This document shows positions 52,590 to 60,743 of a stretch of 64,000 bases of DNA, one piece after another. The notes below the pieces were generated by a model. The model saw only the letters and a program-made list of their open reading frames with translations, was not told where the DNA came from and did no database searches. Both the position numbers and the translations under genes were made by a program. Positions within the stretch are counted from its first letter, which is position 1; every line of letters starts with the position of its first letter. This DNA is from Anaerolineae bacterium (lineage in GTDB: Bacteria; Chloroflexota; Anaerolineae; Promineifilales; Promineifilaceae). The stretch spans positions 357,811 through 421,810 of the forward strand of contig JAHDWK010000004.1 in the NCBI GenBank assembly GCA_023382655.1, in the 5' to 3' direction.

Positions 52590-54314
52590 ATGCGACGACC
52601 ATTGTTTTATTTGTTTTTATTTGTAGCCCTGGGCTTTCTGTTGACGTCAACAGTTTATGCAGGAGGCAATCCGGGCAATCCCCCTGAAAAGCTCATTACT
52701 CTTCAGATCCTCAGCTTCAATGACTACCACGGTCATCTTGAGGCGAACACACCGGGCACGGTCAACGACATACCTGCTGGCGGCTCCGAGTATCTCTCGG
52801 CGAAGCTCAACGAGCTGCGTCAGGGCCAGGATTACAGCCTGACAGTTGCTGCTGGCGACCTCATTGGCGGCTCGCCGGCCTTTTCTGGTCTCTTCCACGA
52901 TGAACCCTCTGTGGAGTCACTAAATGCATTGGGACTGAACATTTCCGGCGTCGGCAATCACGAGTTTGACGAAGGCGTCACTGAATTGCTCCGTATGCAG
53001 AACGGTGGCTGTCATCCTGTAGACGGCTGCTACTTCCCCGACGCGCCCTACGCTGGCGCTGATTTTCAGTGGCTTGCGGCTAATGTCGTCCATGAGACCA
53101 CCGGCGAAACACCCCTGCCTCCCTACAGGATCGAGCAGTTCAAGGGCGTGAGGGTCGCCTTTATCGGCATGACACTTGAAGCAACCGACACACTGGTCGC
53201 GGCTACCGGCATTCAGGGTTGGGACTTCCTCGATGAAGCCGAGACGGCCAACGCGCTTGTCCCTATCTTGAAGGCCCAGAAGGTTGAGGCCATTGTTGTA
53301 TTGCTTCACGAAGGCGGTTCACAGACGCCGCCTCCCGGTGATATAGATGCGTGTGTCGGCATTTCCGGCCCGATTGTGGCCATCAACAATGCTCTCGACC
53401 CGGAGATTGACGCCATCATCACCGGCCACACGCATTTGCCGTACAACTGTGTGCTTCCCGATGCGGCCGGTCAACCACGTATCGTCACCAGCGCCTACTC
53501 CTATGGGCGCGTGGTCTCCGAAATCAATCTCGTCCTCGACAGACGGACACATGAGGTTCGCCGCGACCTCAGCACCGCCACCAACCACCTCGTTGACCAG
53601 ACGGCTCTGACCCCCGACCCGGCGCTGACCGCGGTCATTGCCAAGTGGCAACCCCTGTTCGATGCCGCCGGCAATACCCCGGTCGGCACGATTACGGCCG
53701 ACATCAATCGGGGCGGGGTGGGTGGATCGGATCGTGGCGTCGAGTCACCGGCCGGCAATCTGGTCGCCGATGCCCAACTGTGGGCAACTTCGTCTAATTT
53801 TGCCCAGATTGCGTTCATGAACCCTGGTGGCGTGCGTTCTGACCTGACCTACCTGCAATCTGGTTCAGAGGGTGATGGTGTTGTCACTTACGGTGAGGCG
53901 TTCACGTTCCAACCGTTTGGGAACACTCTGATCACCTTTGCCATGACCGGCGCGGAGATCGTGTCTGTGCTTGAGGAGCAATGCCAACCGCTTGGTTCAA
54001 GCCGGCCGTTCCTGCACCTCGGTGTGTCGGAAGGTTTTACCTACGACCTGTCCACGACCATCGTGGCCGGTGACTGTACCTCAGTTACGATCAGCAATGT
54101 GAAGCTGAACGGCGTGGATCTGGACTTGAACGCAACCTACAACGTGACGGTGAACAATTTCCTGGCTGACGGTGGCGATAACTTCAACACTTTCGGCACG
54201 ATCACCACACCACGGCTCGACGGCGGCAACGATCTCCAGGCCCTGACCAACTACCTCGGCGCATTCAGCCCGGTTGCGCCACCCAGCACTGACCGCGTCA
54301 ACGAATTGCCCTAA
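52590..54314 (+). CDS. Secreted 5'-nucleotidase/2',3'-cyclic phosphodiesterase-type metallophosphoesterase
   Basis: Extracellular phosphatase of the UshA/YfkN family, which salvages phosphate and nucleosides. Signal peptide (LFYLFLFVALGFLLTSTVYA), metal-binding loops ILSFNDYHGHLE, AAGDLIGGSPAFSG, GVGNHEFDEG and ITGHTHLPYN at the expected places, and the C-terminal substrate domain with NLVADAQLWATSS and AFMNPGGVRSDL. ATG 52590 has AAAAAGGAG before it. Length of 574 residues is normal. The gene lacks ACGGCCGT and has a slightly different codon look from its neighbours, which may hint at transfer. Confidence 0.93.
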   Translation: MRRPLFYLFLFVALGFLLTSTVYAGGNPGNPPEKLITLQILSFNDYHGHLEANTPGTVNDIPAGGSEYLSAKLNELRQGQDYSLTVAAGDLIGGSPAFSGLFHDEPSVESLNALGLNISGVGNHEFDEGVTELLRMQNGGCHPVDGCYFPDAPYAGADFQWLAANVVHETTGETPLPPYRIEQFKGVRVAFIGMTLEATDTLVAATGIQGWDFLDEAETANALVPILKAQKVEAIVVLLHEGGSQTPPPGDIDACVGISGPIVAINNALDPEIDAIITGHTHLPYNCVLPDAAGQPRIVTSAYSYGRVVSEINLVLDRRTHEVRRDLSTATNHLVDQTALTPDPALTAVIAKWQPLFDAAGNTPVGTITADINRGGVGGSDRGVESPAGNLVADAQLWATSSNFAQIAFMNPGGVRSDLTYLQSGSEGDGVVTYGEAFTFQPFGNTLITFAMTGAEIVSVLEEQCQPLGSSRPFLHLGVSEGFTYDLSTTIVAGDCTSVTISNVKLNGVDLDLNATYNVTVNNFLADGGDNFNTFGTITTPRLDGGNDLQALTNYLGAFSPVAPPSTDRVNELP

Positions 54315-54319
54315 AGATT

Positions 54320-54367
54320 CATCGGTAATCGGTAATCGGTGAGATATTCACCGATTACCGATTACCA
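54320..54367. repeat. 7-bp inverted tandem repeat between convergent genes
   Basis: GGTAATC units and the complementary CGATTAC units, separated by a GAGATATTCAC spacer, form a strong hairpin between the nucleotidase and dehydratase genes; it could terminate both. Confidence 0.85.
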
Positions 54368-54368
54368 A

Positions 54369-56087
54369 CTAATGATTCCCATGCGCCACGGCCGCGCCCG
54401 ATTTGCCCACCAGGAAGTCAAAATCCGCACCGAGGTTGGCCTGCTGCACGTGTTCCAGGAAGAGGCTGACGTAGCCGCGTTCCGTGTGCGCCGGGCGGGG
54501 CCGCCAGGCCGCGCGGCGGCGGGCTAACTCGGCGGCGGGCACATCCAGATGCAGGCGACGGCCGTCCACATCCAGTTCGATCATGTCCCCGTTTTGCACC
54601 AGCGCCAGCGCACCGCCAATGGCTGATTCCGGGGCCACGTGCAAAACGACTGTGCCATACGCTGTGCCGGACATACGGCCGTCACTAATCCGCACCATAT
54701 CCGTCACCCCTTGCTTCAGCAGTTTGGCGGGCAGCCCAAAATTGCCCACCTCCGGCATACCGGGATACCCCTTTGGCCCCACCTGTTTGAGCACCAGCAC
54801 ACAACTGGCGTCCACATCCAGGTTAGGGTCATCAATACGGGCGTGGTAATCGTCAATATCCTCAAACACCACCGCCCGGCCCCGATGTTCCATCAGGTCG
54901 GGCGTCGCCGCCGACGGTTTGATGATGGCCCCATCTTCACACAGATTGCCATACAACACGGCCAGCCCGGCGTTGCGTTTGATAGGTTGTTCAAAGGGGG
55001 CGATAACATCACGGCCGTAACAAGGCGCACCGGCCGTATTCTCCCCAATAGATTTGCCCGTCACCGTCAGCGCCTCCAGGTGTAACAGTTCGGCCAACTC
55101 CTGCACCACCACCGGCACACCACCCGCATAATAAAAATCTTCCATCAAAAATTGGCCGGAGGGCATCAAATTCACCAGCAGCGGCAAATGACTGCCCAGC
55201 CGGTCAAAATCGTCCAGCGCCAGTTCCACCCCCACCCGCCCGGCAATCGCCAGCAGATGCACCACAAAGTTAGACGAGCCACCGACGGCGGCGTTGACCA
55301 TGATGGCGTTTTCAAAATTGGCGCGGGTGAGGATTTGGGACGGCCGTAAATCTTCCTTTACCATCTGCACAATGCGGTTGCCCGTCAGGTGGGCCAGGCG
55401 GCGGCGGCGCGAATCGGCGGCGGGAATAGCCGCTCCGCCGGGCAGCGTCAGCCCCAGCGCCTCCACCATACAGGCCATCGTGGAGGCTGTGCCCATGGTC
55501 ATGCAGTGCCCATCGCTGCGGGACATACACGACTCCGCTTCCATGTAATCTTCCATGGAGATTTTGCCACTGCGCAGGTCGTCAGTGAATTCCCAGACCG
55601 ACGTGCCGGAGCCAATGTCCCGGCCACGATACTTGCCGTTGAGCATGGGGCCACCGGGCAGCACAATGGTGGGAATGTCCACACTGCACGCGCCCATGAC
55701 GGTGGAGGGGGTGGTTTTGTCACAGCCTGTCAGCAGTACCACCCCGTCTAGCGGGTTGGCGCGGATGGTCTCTTCCACGTCCATGCTCGCCAGATTGCGG
55801 TAGAGCATGGTGGTGGGGCGCATCAGCACTTCGCCCAACGACATGACCGGGAATTCCAACGGGTAGCCGCCCGCCTCATACACGCCCCGTTTAACCATTT
55901 CCGCCAGGATGCGGAAGTGGGCGTTGCAGGGCGTCAGGTCGCTCCAGGTGTTGCAGATGCCGATGACAGGACGGCCGTCAAACATCTGATCGGGATGCCC
56001 CTGATTTTTGATCCAACTGCGGTGGGTAAAGCCCAACACATCCCGGTTGCCAAACCATTCGTGGCTGCGCAATTTTTGTTCTGTCAC
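54369..56087 (-). CDS. IlvD/Edd-family dehydratase, sugar-acid (arabonate-type) dehydratase-like
   Basis: Iron-sulfur dehydratase turning a dihydroxy acid into a 2-keto acid. GICNTWSDLTPCNAHF, LTGCDKTTPSTVMGA and SRSDGHCMTMGTASTMA carry the cluster and metal residues; GPKGYPGMPEVGNF and ISDGRMSGTAYGTVVLH are the C-terminal motifs. Sequence character is closer to aldonic-acid dehydratases (for example L-arabonate) than to biosynthetic IlvD, but this is judged by eye. The GTG start at 56087 has AAGAAGGG upstream and clears the preceding gene. It is downstream of a sugar ABC operon and a DUF1269 gene, supporting a role in sugar-acid use. Confidence 0.88.
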   Translation of the reverse strand: MTEQKLRSHEWFGNRDVLGFTHRSWIKNQGHPDQMFDGRPVIGICNTWSDLTPCNAHFRILAEMVKRGVYEAGGYPLEFPVMSLGEVLMRPTTMLYRNLASMDVEETIRANPLDGVVLLTGCDKTTPSTVMGACSVDIPTIVLPGGPMLNGKYRGRDIGSGTSVWEFTDDLRSGKISMEDYMEAESCMSRSDGHCMTMGTASTMACMVEALGLTLPGGAAIPAADSRRRRLAHLTGNRIVQMVKEDLRPSQILTRANFENAIMVNAAVGGSSNFVVHLLAIAGRVGVELALDDFDRLGSHLPLLVNLMPSGQFLMEDFYYAGGVPVVVQELAELLHLEALTVTGKSIGENTAGAPCYGRDVIAPFEQPIKRNAGLAVLYGNLCEDGAIIKPSAATPDLMEHRGRAVVFEDIDDYHARIDDPNLDVDASCVLVLKQVGPKGYPGMPEVGNFGLPAKLLKQGVTDMVRISDGRMSGTAYGTVVLHVAPESAIGGALALVQNGDMIELDVDGRRLHLDVPAAELARRRAAWRPRPAHTERGYVSLFLEHVQQANLGADFDFLVGKSGAAVAHGNH

Positions 56088-56091
56088 GGTT

Positions 56092-56670
56092 TTACCCTTC
56101 TTCCTCCTGCACATCTTCTGTTTCTAAATCATCTAATTCTAGATCACCTAATTCTTGCTCTACGGCCGTAGCCACCGCATGATCAGCCGCCAACAGTTCC
56201 AGTTCCGCCGCTGCTTCTTCGGTCAGGTCAGAGATGAGGACACGGCCGTGGTGCCGGGCCATCTCCTCGCGTACTGCATTCCAATGGGCATACTTCACCA
56301 GCACACAAATGGCCGAATGGTTAGCGCCTAACTCCTGTTCCAACGCATGTTTCACCTCTTTTTCCACACCAGAGATGTTGCCGGCCAGCGCGCCGGTCGT
56401 GGCCCCCACCGCTATGCCCAAAAGCGGCACACCCATGATCAGGCCAAAGATCAGCCCGGCTGTCGCCCCCGTCAGCCCACCCTTTTTGGCGGTCACATCA
56501 TTCTTAGGATGGAGTTTGATTTTGCCACTCTCCGTTTTGTACAACGCCACCGCGTCCTTCACCTTGATTTCATGTTTCTTGCTCAGTTCGTGTAACGTTT
56601 CCAGCGCCTCAATGCAGGTATCCTTACCTTCATAGGCCACCACCACAAAACTATATTTCTGATCGCTCAT
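56092..56670 (-). CDS. DUF1269-family protein
   Basis: Protein of unknown function. The N-terminal half (SFVVVAYEGKDTCIEALETL, ALYKTESGKIKLHPKND) and a central glycine-rich hydrophobic hairpin (GLTGATAGLIFGLIMGVPLLG, ATTGALAG) are typical of the DUF1269 family, which may be a membrane-associated stress protein. The C-terminal tail is very acidic (LGDLELDDLETEDVQEEEG), partly from AATTCTAGATC-like repeats. ATG 56670 (MSDQKYSF) is chosen: GGAGAGATGACATG carries a ribosome site before it. It lies 4 bp upstream of the dehydratase gene. Confidence 0.85.
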   Translation of the reverse strand: MSDQKYSFVVVAYEGKDTCIEALETLHELSKKHEIKVKDAVALYKTESGKIKLHPKNDVTAKKGGLTGATAGLIFGLIMGVPLLGIAVGATTGALAGNISGVEKEVKHALEQELGANHSAICVLVKYAHWNAVREEMARHHGRVLISDLTEEAAAELELLAADHAVATAVEQELGDLELDDLETEDVQEEEG

Positions 56671-56892
56671 GTCATCTCTCCTTATAAGAACGGTTGGTCG
56701 GTAGCAATGACCGACCACATGATTCGTTTTACCCCTGGTTACCCCAGGGAGAGGTTATGCTTGCTGGGTCAAGTCTTCCTCCGCTTGTTGCCTTACTGCA
56801 CCTTAGCAGACACGTGCTTAAATGATAACGCAATAATCGTATCATTCATACCATCAACCACCGGCAACTACCAGAATCCCGCCTGATTGTTG
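56671..56892. other. Gap between sugar-binding protein gene and DUF1269 gene
   Basis: No gene recognised. A small stem (CCCTGG-TTAC-CCAGGG, near 56732-56751) is present, with no T-run. This could mark the end of the sugar ABC operon on the minus strand or hold the promoter for the DUF1269 gene. Confidence 0.4.
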
Positions 56893-58176
56893 TTACGGGT
56901 TGTCGGCAAAGGTGGCGATGATGAAATACTCTTCGGTGCGCTGGAACATGAGCGTGGCCGCTTCCTCGACGGAAATATCTCCATAAAAGGCGCGTTCCAC
57001 TTCCTGGTCGGCCACACTTTCCACTTCCTGCCAGGTGCTAATGACGGGCACAAGTTGTAAGGCAGGAATGGTCTCAATAAAGACTCGGTTACGCGCTGGC
57101 GGCAGGTCTGGCTCTAAAAAGGCAGGCGATTCGGCCACTGCTTTTAAGGAGGGTACGGTACGGCCAGAAGCGGCCACAATCGTTTGTCCCTCTACCGAGT
57201 TGGCGTATTCGATGAATGTCCAGGCAGCGTCTTTGTTCACGGCCGTGGCCGACAAACAGTAGGCGTCGCTGTGCAAAATACCGGCCGGCGTCTTGTTTTG
57301 GGGCAGCGGGGCAATGTCCCAGGTAAAACCGGTGATTTCACGGTAAGTGGGTGTACCCCGACGGCTGTTCAAATACATGGCCGTTGTGCCGGCAATAAAG
57401 CGGCTTTCGCTGATCTGCGATGCTTCTTCTACCCGCCCCGGCACCACACCATGCACCTGGTATAAATCCACAAACCACTGGAATGCTTCTAAAGAAGGTG
57501 GACGAGTCAGCGTCAGACGGTTTGGCCGCATCTGGTCGTCCACGATGGGGGCGTTGTTTTGCCAGACGAAGGGCGCCAGGCGGAAAAGGGTGGGTTCAAT
57601 CCCCAGTCCGTATTGGTCCGTGACACCATCACCATTGTTATCTTTGGTCAGGGCCACGGCCGTAGCCACAAAATCATCCCACGTCCAATCATCCGCCGGG
57701 TAAGCCAGCCCGGCGGCGTCAAATAAATCCTGGTTGTAATAAACCACCAGGCTGGAGATATTTTGCGGCAGGCACATCAACGTCCCTTGCCAGGTAAAAG
57801 CCTCCAGCGTTACATCATAAAAATCTTCCGGCTGAATGATCTCGCTGCTGTCCAGGTAAGGGCCAAGTGGTTCCAACAAACCATTGGCGGCAAAATTGGC
57901 GTAACGACGGTAATTCATCAGCGTCACGTCTGGCGGCGCACCCCCGGCAAACTCCGTCACCAGCCGGGTACGGTATTCGCGTGGGGACGGAACGTGCGTC
58001 AGTTCCACGTGAATGTCCGGGTGCGCTTCGTGAAAGGCCGCCACCAGGCTGGCATAGGCATTGTATTCTGCCGGGTCACCAAACACCATAAAAGAAACCT
58101 TCTCTGTTTCGGCCGCCCGCCCTGACAGGCAGGCCGTCAGCGCCAGCAAAAAGAGAAATAGAATGTGTCTTTTCAC
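56893..58176 (-). CDS. Sugar ABC transporter solute-binding lipoprotein
   Basis: Extracytoplasmic binding protein for a sugar (family 1 type). The lipoprotein signal ends in LALTACLSG (Cys lipidated). The mature protein has VSFMVFGDPAEYNAYASLVAAF, GGAPPDVTLMNYR, LPQNISSLVVYYNQDLFD and a C-terminal VPSLKAVAESPAF segment. Length ~427 residues is normal. It is the third gene of an operon (permease, permease, binding protein), overlapping the second by four bases (ATGA). No ATPase is present. The substrate is unknown. Confidence 0.93.
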   Translation of the reverse strand: MKRHILFLFLLALTACLSGRAAETEKVSFMVFGDPAEYNAYASLVAAFHEAHPDIHVELTHVPSPREYRTRLVTEFAGGAPPDVTLMNYRRYANFAANGLLEPLGPYLDSSEIIQPEDFYDVTLEAFTWQGTLMCLPQNISSLVVYYNQDLFDAAGLAYPADDWTWDDFVATAVALTKDNNGDGVTDQYGLGIEPTLFRLAPFVWQNNAPIVDDQMRPNRLTLTRPPSLEAFQWFVDLYQVHGVVPGRVEEASQISESRFIAGTTAMYLNSRRGTPTYREITGFTWDIAPLPQNKTPAGILHSDAYCLSATAVNKDAAWTFIEYANSVEGQTIVAASGRTVPSLKAVAESPAFLEPDLPPARNRVFIETIPALQLVPVISTWQEVESVADQEVERAFYGDISVEEAATLMFQRTEEYFIIATFADNP

Positions 58177-58997
58177 TTTTTACGCTCCTGTCCGATGAGA
58201 GCGAAATATGGTTGGACGAGTAAAAATATGAACACCGGAATAAGCGTGGCCCACACAGCAGCAGCCATCAGCAAGGCCCAATCGGAACGGCTCAATTGCT
58301 CCAACAACTGCAAAGCGACGGGTAAGGTGTAACGGCTCTGGCTGCGCAGATAGAGCAGTGGACTGATGAAGTCTCCCCAATAAAAAACAAAACTCAACAC
58401 AGCCACACCGACGGCCGTAGGCCGGGCCGCCGGCAACGCCACCAGCCACCACAGTTGCAGCACCCCGGCCCCGTCCATCCGCGCCGCATCGTACATGGCC
58501 CCCGGAATACGACGGAAGGCGCGATAGAAGATGAGGACGTAAAACGGGCTGGTGGCCATCCAGGCCGGCGCTATCAGCGCCCAGACGGTGTCATACCAGC
58601 CCAGGTATCGGTAAATGAAAAAACGGGTAGACCAAAGGGCAATGCTGGGAGCCATGAGGACGGCCAGGGAAATGAGGACCCAAAAGCGCTGGTGGGAACG
58701 GGGCAGCAAAGCCATAGCCAACCCGGTCCAGGAAGCGATGACCAGGGTAATGGGTACAGCCAGGGCAACCACCAGCAGCGAATTGAGGGTGAAACGGCCG
58801 ATGGGGATAAGCTGCCAGACACGGCCGTAATTCCGCAGCGTTGGCTCATCCGGCAGCAATTGCAGCGAGGTTGGCAGTGGGGTCCCCGGCGGGTAAAGCG
58901 AGGCCGCCACCATCCACACCAGCGGTAATACAAAAATGACAGCCAGACCAAGTCGCAACAGCCAGACGGCCGTGCCGCTAAAGGACAAAGGTTTCAT
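58173..58997 (-). CDS. Sugar ABC transporter permease (MalG-like)
   Basis: Inner-membrane permease with six hydrophobic segments. The EAA loop is visible as MYDAARMDGAGVLQLWWLVALP, with conserved Gly. The ATG at 58997 (MKPLSFSG) overlaps the end of the preceding permease gene by 20 bp; the binding-protein gene follows with a four-base overlap (ATGA). Translational coupling of the whole operon is likely. Confidence 0.93.
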   Translation of the reverse strand: MKPLSFSGTAVWLLRLGLAVIFVLPLVWMVAASLYPPGTPLPTSLQLLPDEPTLRNYGRVWQLIPIGRFTLNSLLVVALAVPITLVIASWTGLAMALLPRSHQRFWVLISLAVLMAPSIALWSTRFFIYRYLGWYDTVWALIAPAWMATSPFYVLIFYRAFRRIPGAMYDAARMDGAGVLQLWWLVALPAARPTAVGVAVLSFVFYWGDFISPLLYLRSQSRYTLPVALQLLEQLSRSDWALLMAAAVWATLIPVFIFLLVQPYFALIGQERKK

Positions 58998-59889
58998 CTG
59001 TCGTGCCGATATTCCATTGCCGGGCAATAATATAAAGTACAATCACGATCAACCCGCTGAGCGCATACATCACCCACAAAGCCGCGCTGGCCACGCCAAA
59101 AGACAGCAGATCAAAACCCTGTTCATAAATGAAAAAGGGCAGCGTAAAGGTAGCGTAATAAGGCCCACCGCCGGTCAGTAAATAGATAGAAATAAAGGAT
59201 TCCTGGAAAGTTAAGATGGCATCACGGAAGACCAGTAAGAGTAAAATGGGGGCCAACAAAGGCAAAATAATGTGGCGCAGCACCCCCCACGTGCCGGCGC
59301 CATCAATGGCGGCGGCGTCTTCCAGTTCTGGCGGCACATCTTGCAAAGCAGCCAGGCTGATCAAAAAACCTTCGCCGATTTGCCAGAGAGACATCAGAAT
59401 AATGGCCGGTTTAGCCCAGGCCGGGTCCACCAACCAGGCCGGCGTCGCCAGCCCCAATTGCGCCAGGAGCAGGTTTAGCGGCCCATATAGCGGGTTAAAA
59501 ATCCACAACCAGGCCAGGGCAAAGGCGGCGGCAGGGATCACGCTGGGCAGGTAAACGGCCGCGCGAAACCCGGCCAGGAAACGGCCGTTACGCTGCAACA
59601 ACCGCGCCAGCAAAAATGCGCCGATCACGCGCAGAAACGTGGGCACGATGATCAGAGCCAACGAATTTTGTACACTAAGGATGAACAGCGAATCGGTATA
59701 CGCCAGGACGAAGTTGAGCGTTCCGGCCCAGCGAGGCGGCGTCAGGCCATCATAATGAAAAAAGGCCAGAGCAAAAGTCACAACCGCCGGGACAACAACC
59801 AGTAACACAATGCCTATGGCATAAGGCGCTAATAATAATTGCAGACGGCGCTGGTAAGTGAGGTGGGGGATGAAGCGGAGTTTTAGCAT
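58978..59889 (-). CDS. Sugar ABC transporter permease (MalF-like)
   Basis: First gene of the minus-strand sugar operon. Six hydrophobic segments are seen; the EAA loop ELEDAAAIDGAGTWGVLRHIIL is clear. Length of 303 residues is normal. The upstream 148 bp to the small lipoprotein gene contain no clear promoter, apart from a possible GGTTTTG-TC-AAAACAACC-like inverted element at 59925-59942 that is too weak to call an operator. Confidence 0.92.
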   Translation of the reverse strand: MLKLRFIPHLTYQRRLQLLLAPYAIGIVLLVVVPAVVTFALAFFHYDGLTPPRWAGTLNFVLAYTDSLFILSVQNSLALIIVPTFLRVIGAFLLARLLQRNGRFLAGFRAAVYLPSVIPAAAFALAWLWIFNPLYGPLNLLLAQLGLATPAWLVDPAWAKPAIILMSLWQIGEGFLISLAALQDVPPELEDAAAIDGAGTWGVLRHIILPLLAPILLLLVFRDAILTFQESFISIYLLTGGGPYYATFTLPFFIYEQGFDLLSFGVASAALWVMYALSGLIVIVLYIIARQWNIGTTDETFVL

Positions 59890-60037
59890 AAGCAGAAGTG
59901 AGCAGGAGTTTATGAGCAGAGAACGGTTTTGTCAAAACAACCACAAGGGAACCAATGCATAACAACCATCGTTAGTAAGTAGACTCATGTAAATAGTCAG
60001 TTCATGCTGGCATAGTGCATGAAAAGGAGTAGTTAAT

Positions 60038-60601
60038 ATGAAAAGGCTGATTTTTTTGATCCTGTTTGTTCTGTTCCTGGGCGCCTGCACCACAGGTGGT
60101 AATGCGCCCGTTACTGAAGATGAGGCCACCGGAAGTGAAGAAGCCACGGCCGGAGCCATCGAGGTATCTCCTATGACTACCGAAACACCGAAACCTACCC
60201 CCCCTGACCCCACCGCCATCACCCCGCCGGGAGCCGTCGTGCCGGTGACAGTAGATTTGAGCCAACTGACGCCGCCGGGCACGGCCGTAGCCACTACCCC
60301 CCAGGTCATACCTGCCCCCGGCATCCCTGACCCATTGGTCGCCCTGGTTAGCCAGGTCAGTCAGGATTTGGCGCAGCGGCTCACTATAGACGTCAGCCAG
60401 GTGACTCTGGTGGAAGCGATTGCGGTGGATTGGTCTGATAGCTCTCTGGGATGCCCCCAACCGGGCATGAGCTACCTGATGGTGATTACACCTGGCTATC
60501 AGATTACCCTGGTGGCTCAAGGGGAAGAATATACCTACCACACCGATCAGGGACGTTACTTTGTCTTATGTGGGGCGGACGGCCGTCCCCTACCCGGCTA
60601 A
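60038..60601 (+). CDS. Small lipoprotein of unknown function
   Basis: 187 residues with a lipoprotein signal (FVLFLGACTTGG, Cys lipidated), a long Pro/Thr/Glu-rich linker to residue ~95, and a C-terminal part with VSQDLAQRLTIDVSQVTLVEAIAVDWSDSSLGCPQPGMSY. The latter two Cys (in GCPQPG and LCGAD) might form a bond. It resembles the short secreted proteins common in this group, of no known role. AAGGAG precedes ATG 60038. It is followed by two hairpins that belong to the convergent gene. Confidence 0.75.
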   Translation: MKRLIFLILFVLFLGACTTGGNAPVTEDEATGSEEATAGAIEVSPMTTETPKPTPPDPTAITPPGAVVPVTVDLSQLTPPGTAVATTPQVIPAPGIPDPLVALVSQVSQDLAQRLTIDVSQVTLVEAIAVDWSDSSLGCPQPGMSYLMVITPGYQITLVAQGEEYTYHTDQGRYFVLCGADGRPLPG

Positions 60602-60645
60602 TCACGCTAACAAATAAACATATCGGCGCACCGGTGCTATAAAAA

Positions 60646-60675
60646 ACAGGGTGGTCCCAAGCAAGACCACCCTGT
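60646..60675 (-). terminator. Rho-independent terminator of the secreted-protein gene (minus strand)
   Basis: ACAGGGTGGTC (60646-60656) / GACCACCCTGT (60665-60675), followed on the minus strand by TTTTT. It may also end the small lipoprotein gene on the plus strand, but there it lacks a T-run. Confidence 0.85.
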
Positions 60676-60688
60676 TGATTGCCAATTT

Positions 60689-60722
60689 AGAAGTTCAACT
60701 TCTCCGAAGAAGTTGAACTTCT
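60689..60722. repeat. Perfect inverted repeat with self-complementary arms
   Basis: AGAAGTTCAACTTCT (60689-60703) and AGAAGTTGAACTTCT (60708-60722) pair fully; each arm is itself nearly palindromic. A small hairpin, perhaps a dispersed repeat, next to the terminator. Confidence 0.75.
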
Positions 60723-60743
60723 TACCGCCACGCGTTCCTGCCG

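Noticed and set aside
59925..59942. Inverted GGTTTTG-TC-AAAACAACC element as an operator of the second sugar operon
   Set aside because: The symmetry is imperfect and no regulator gene is adjacent, so it cannot be called.
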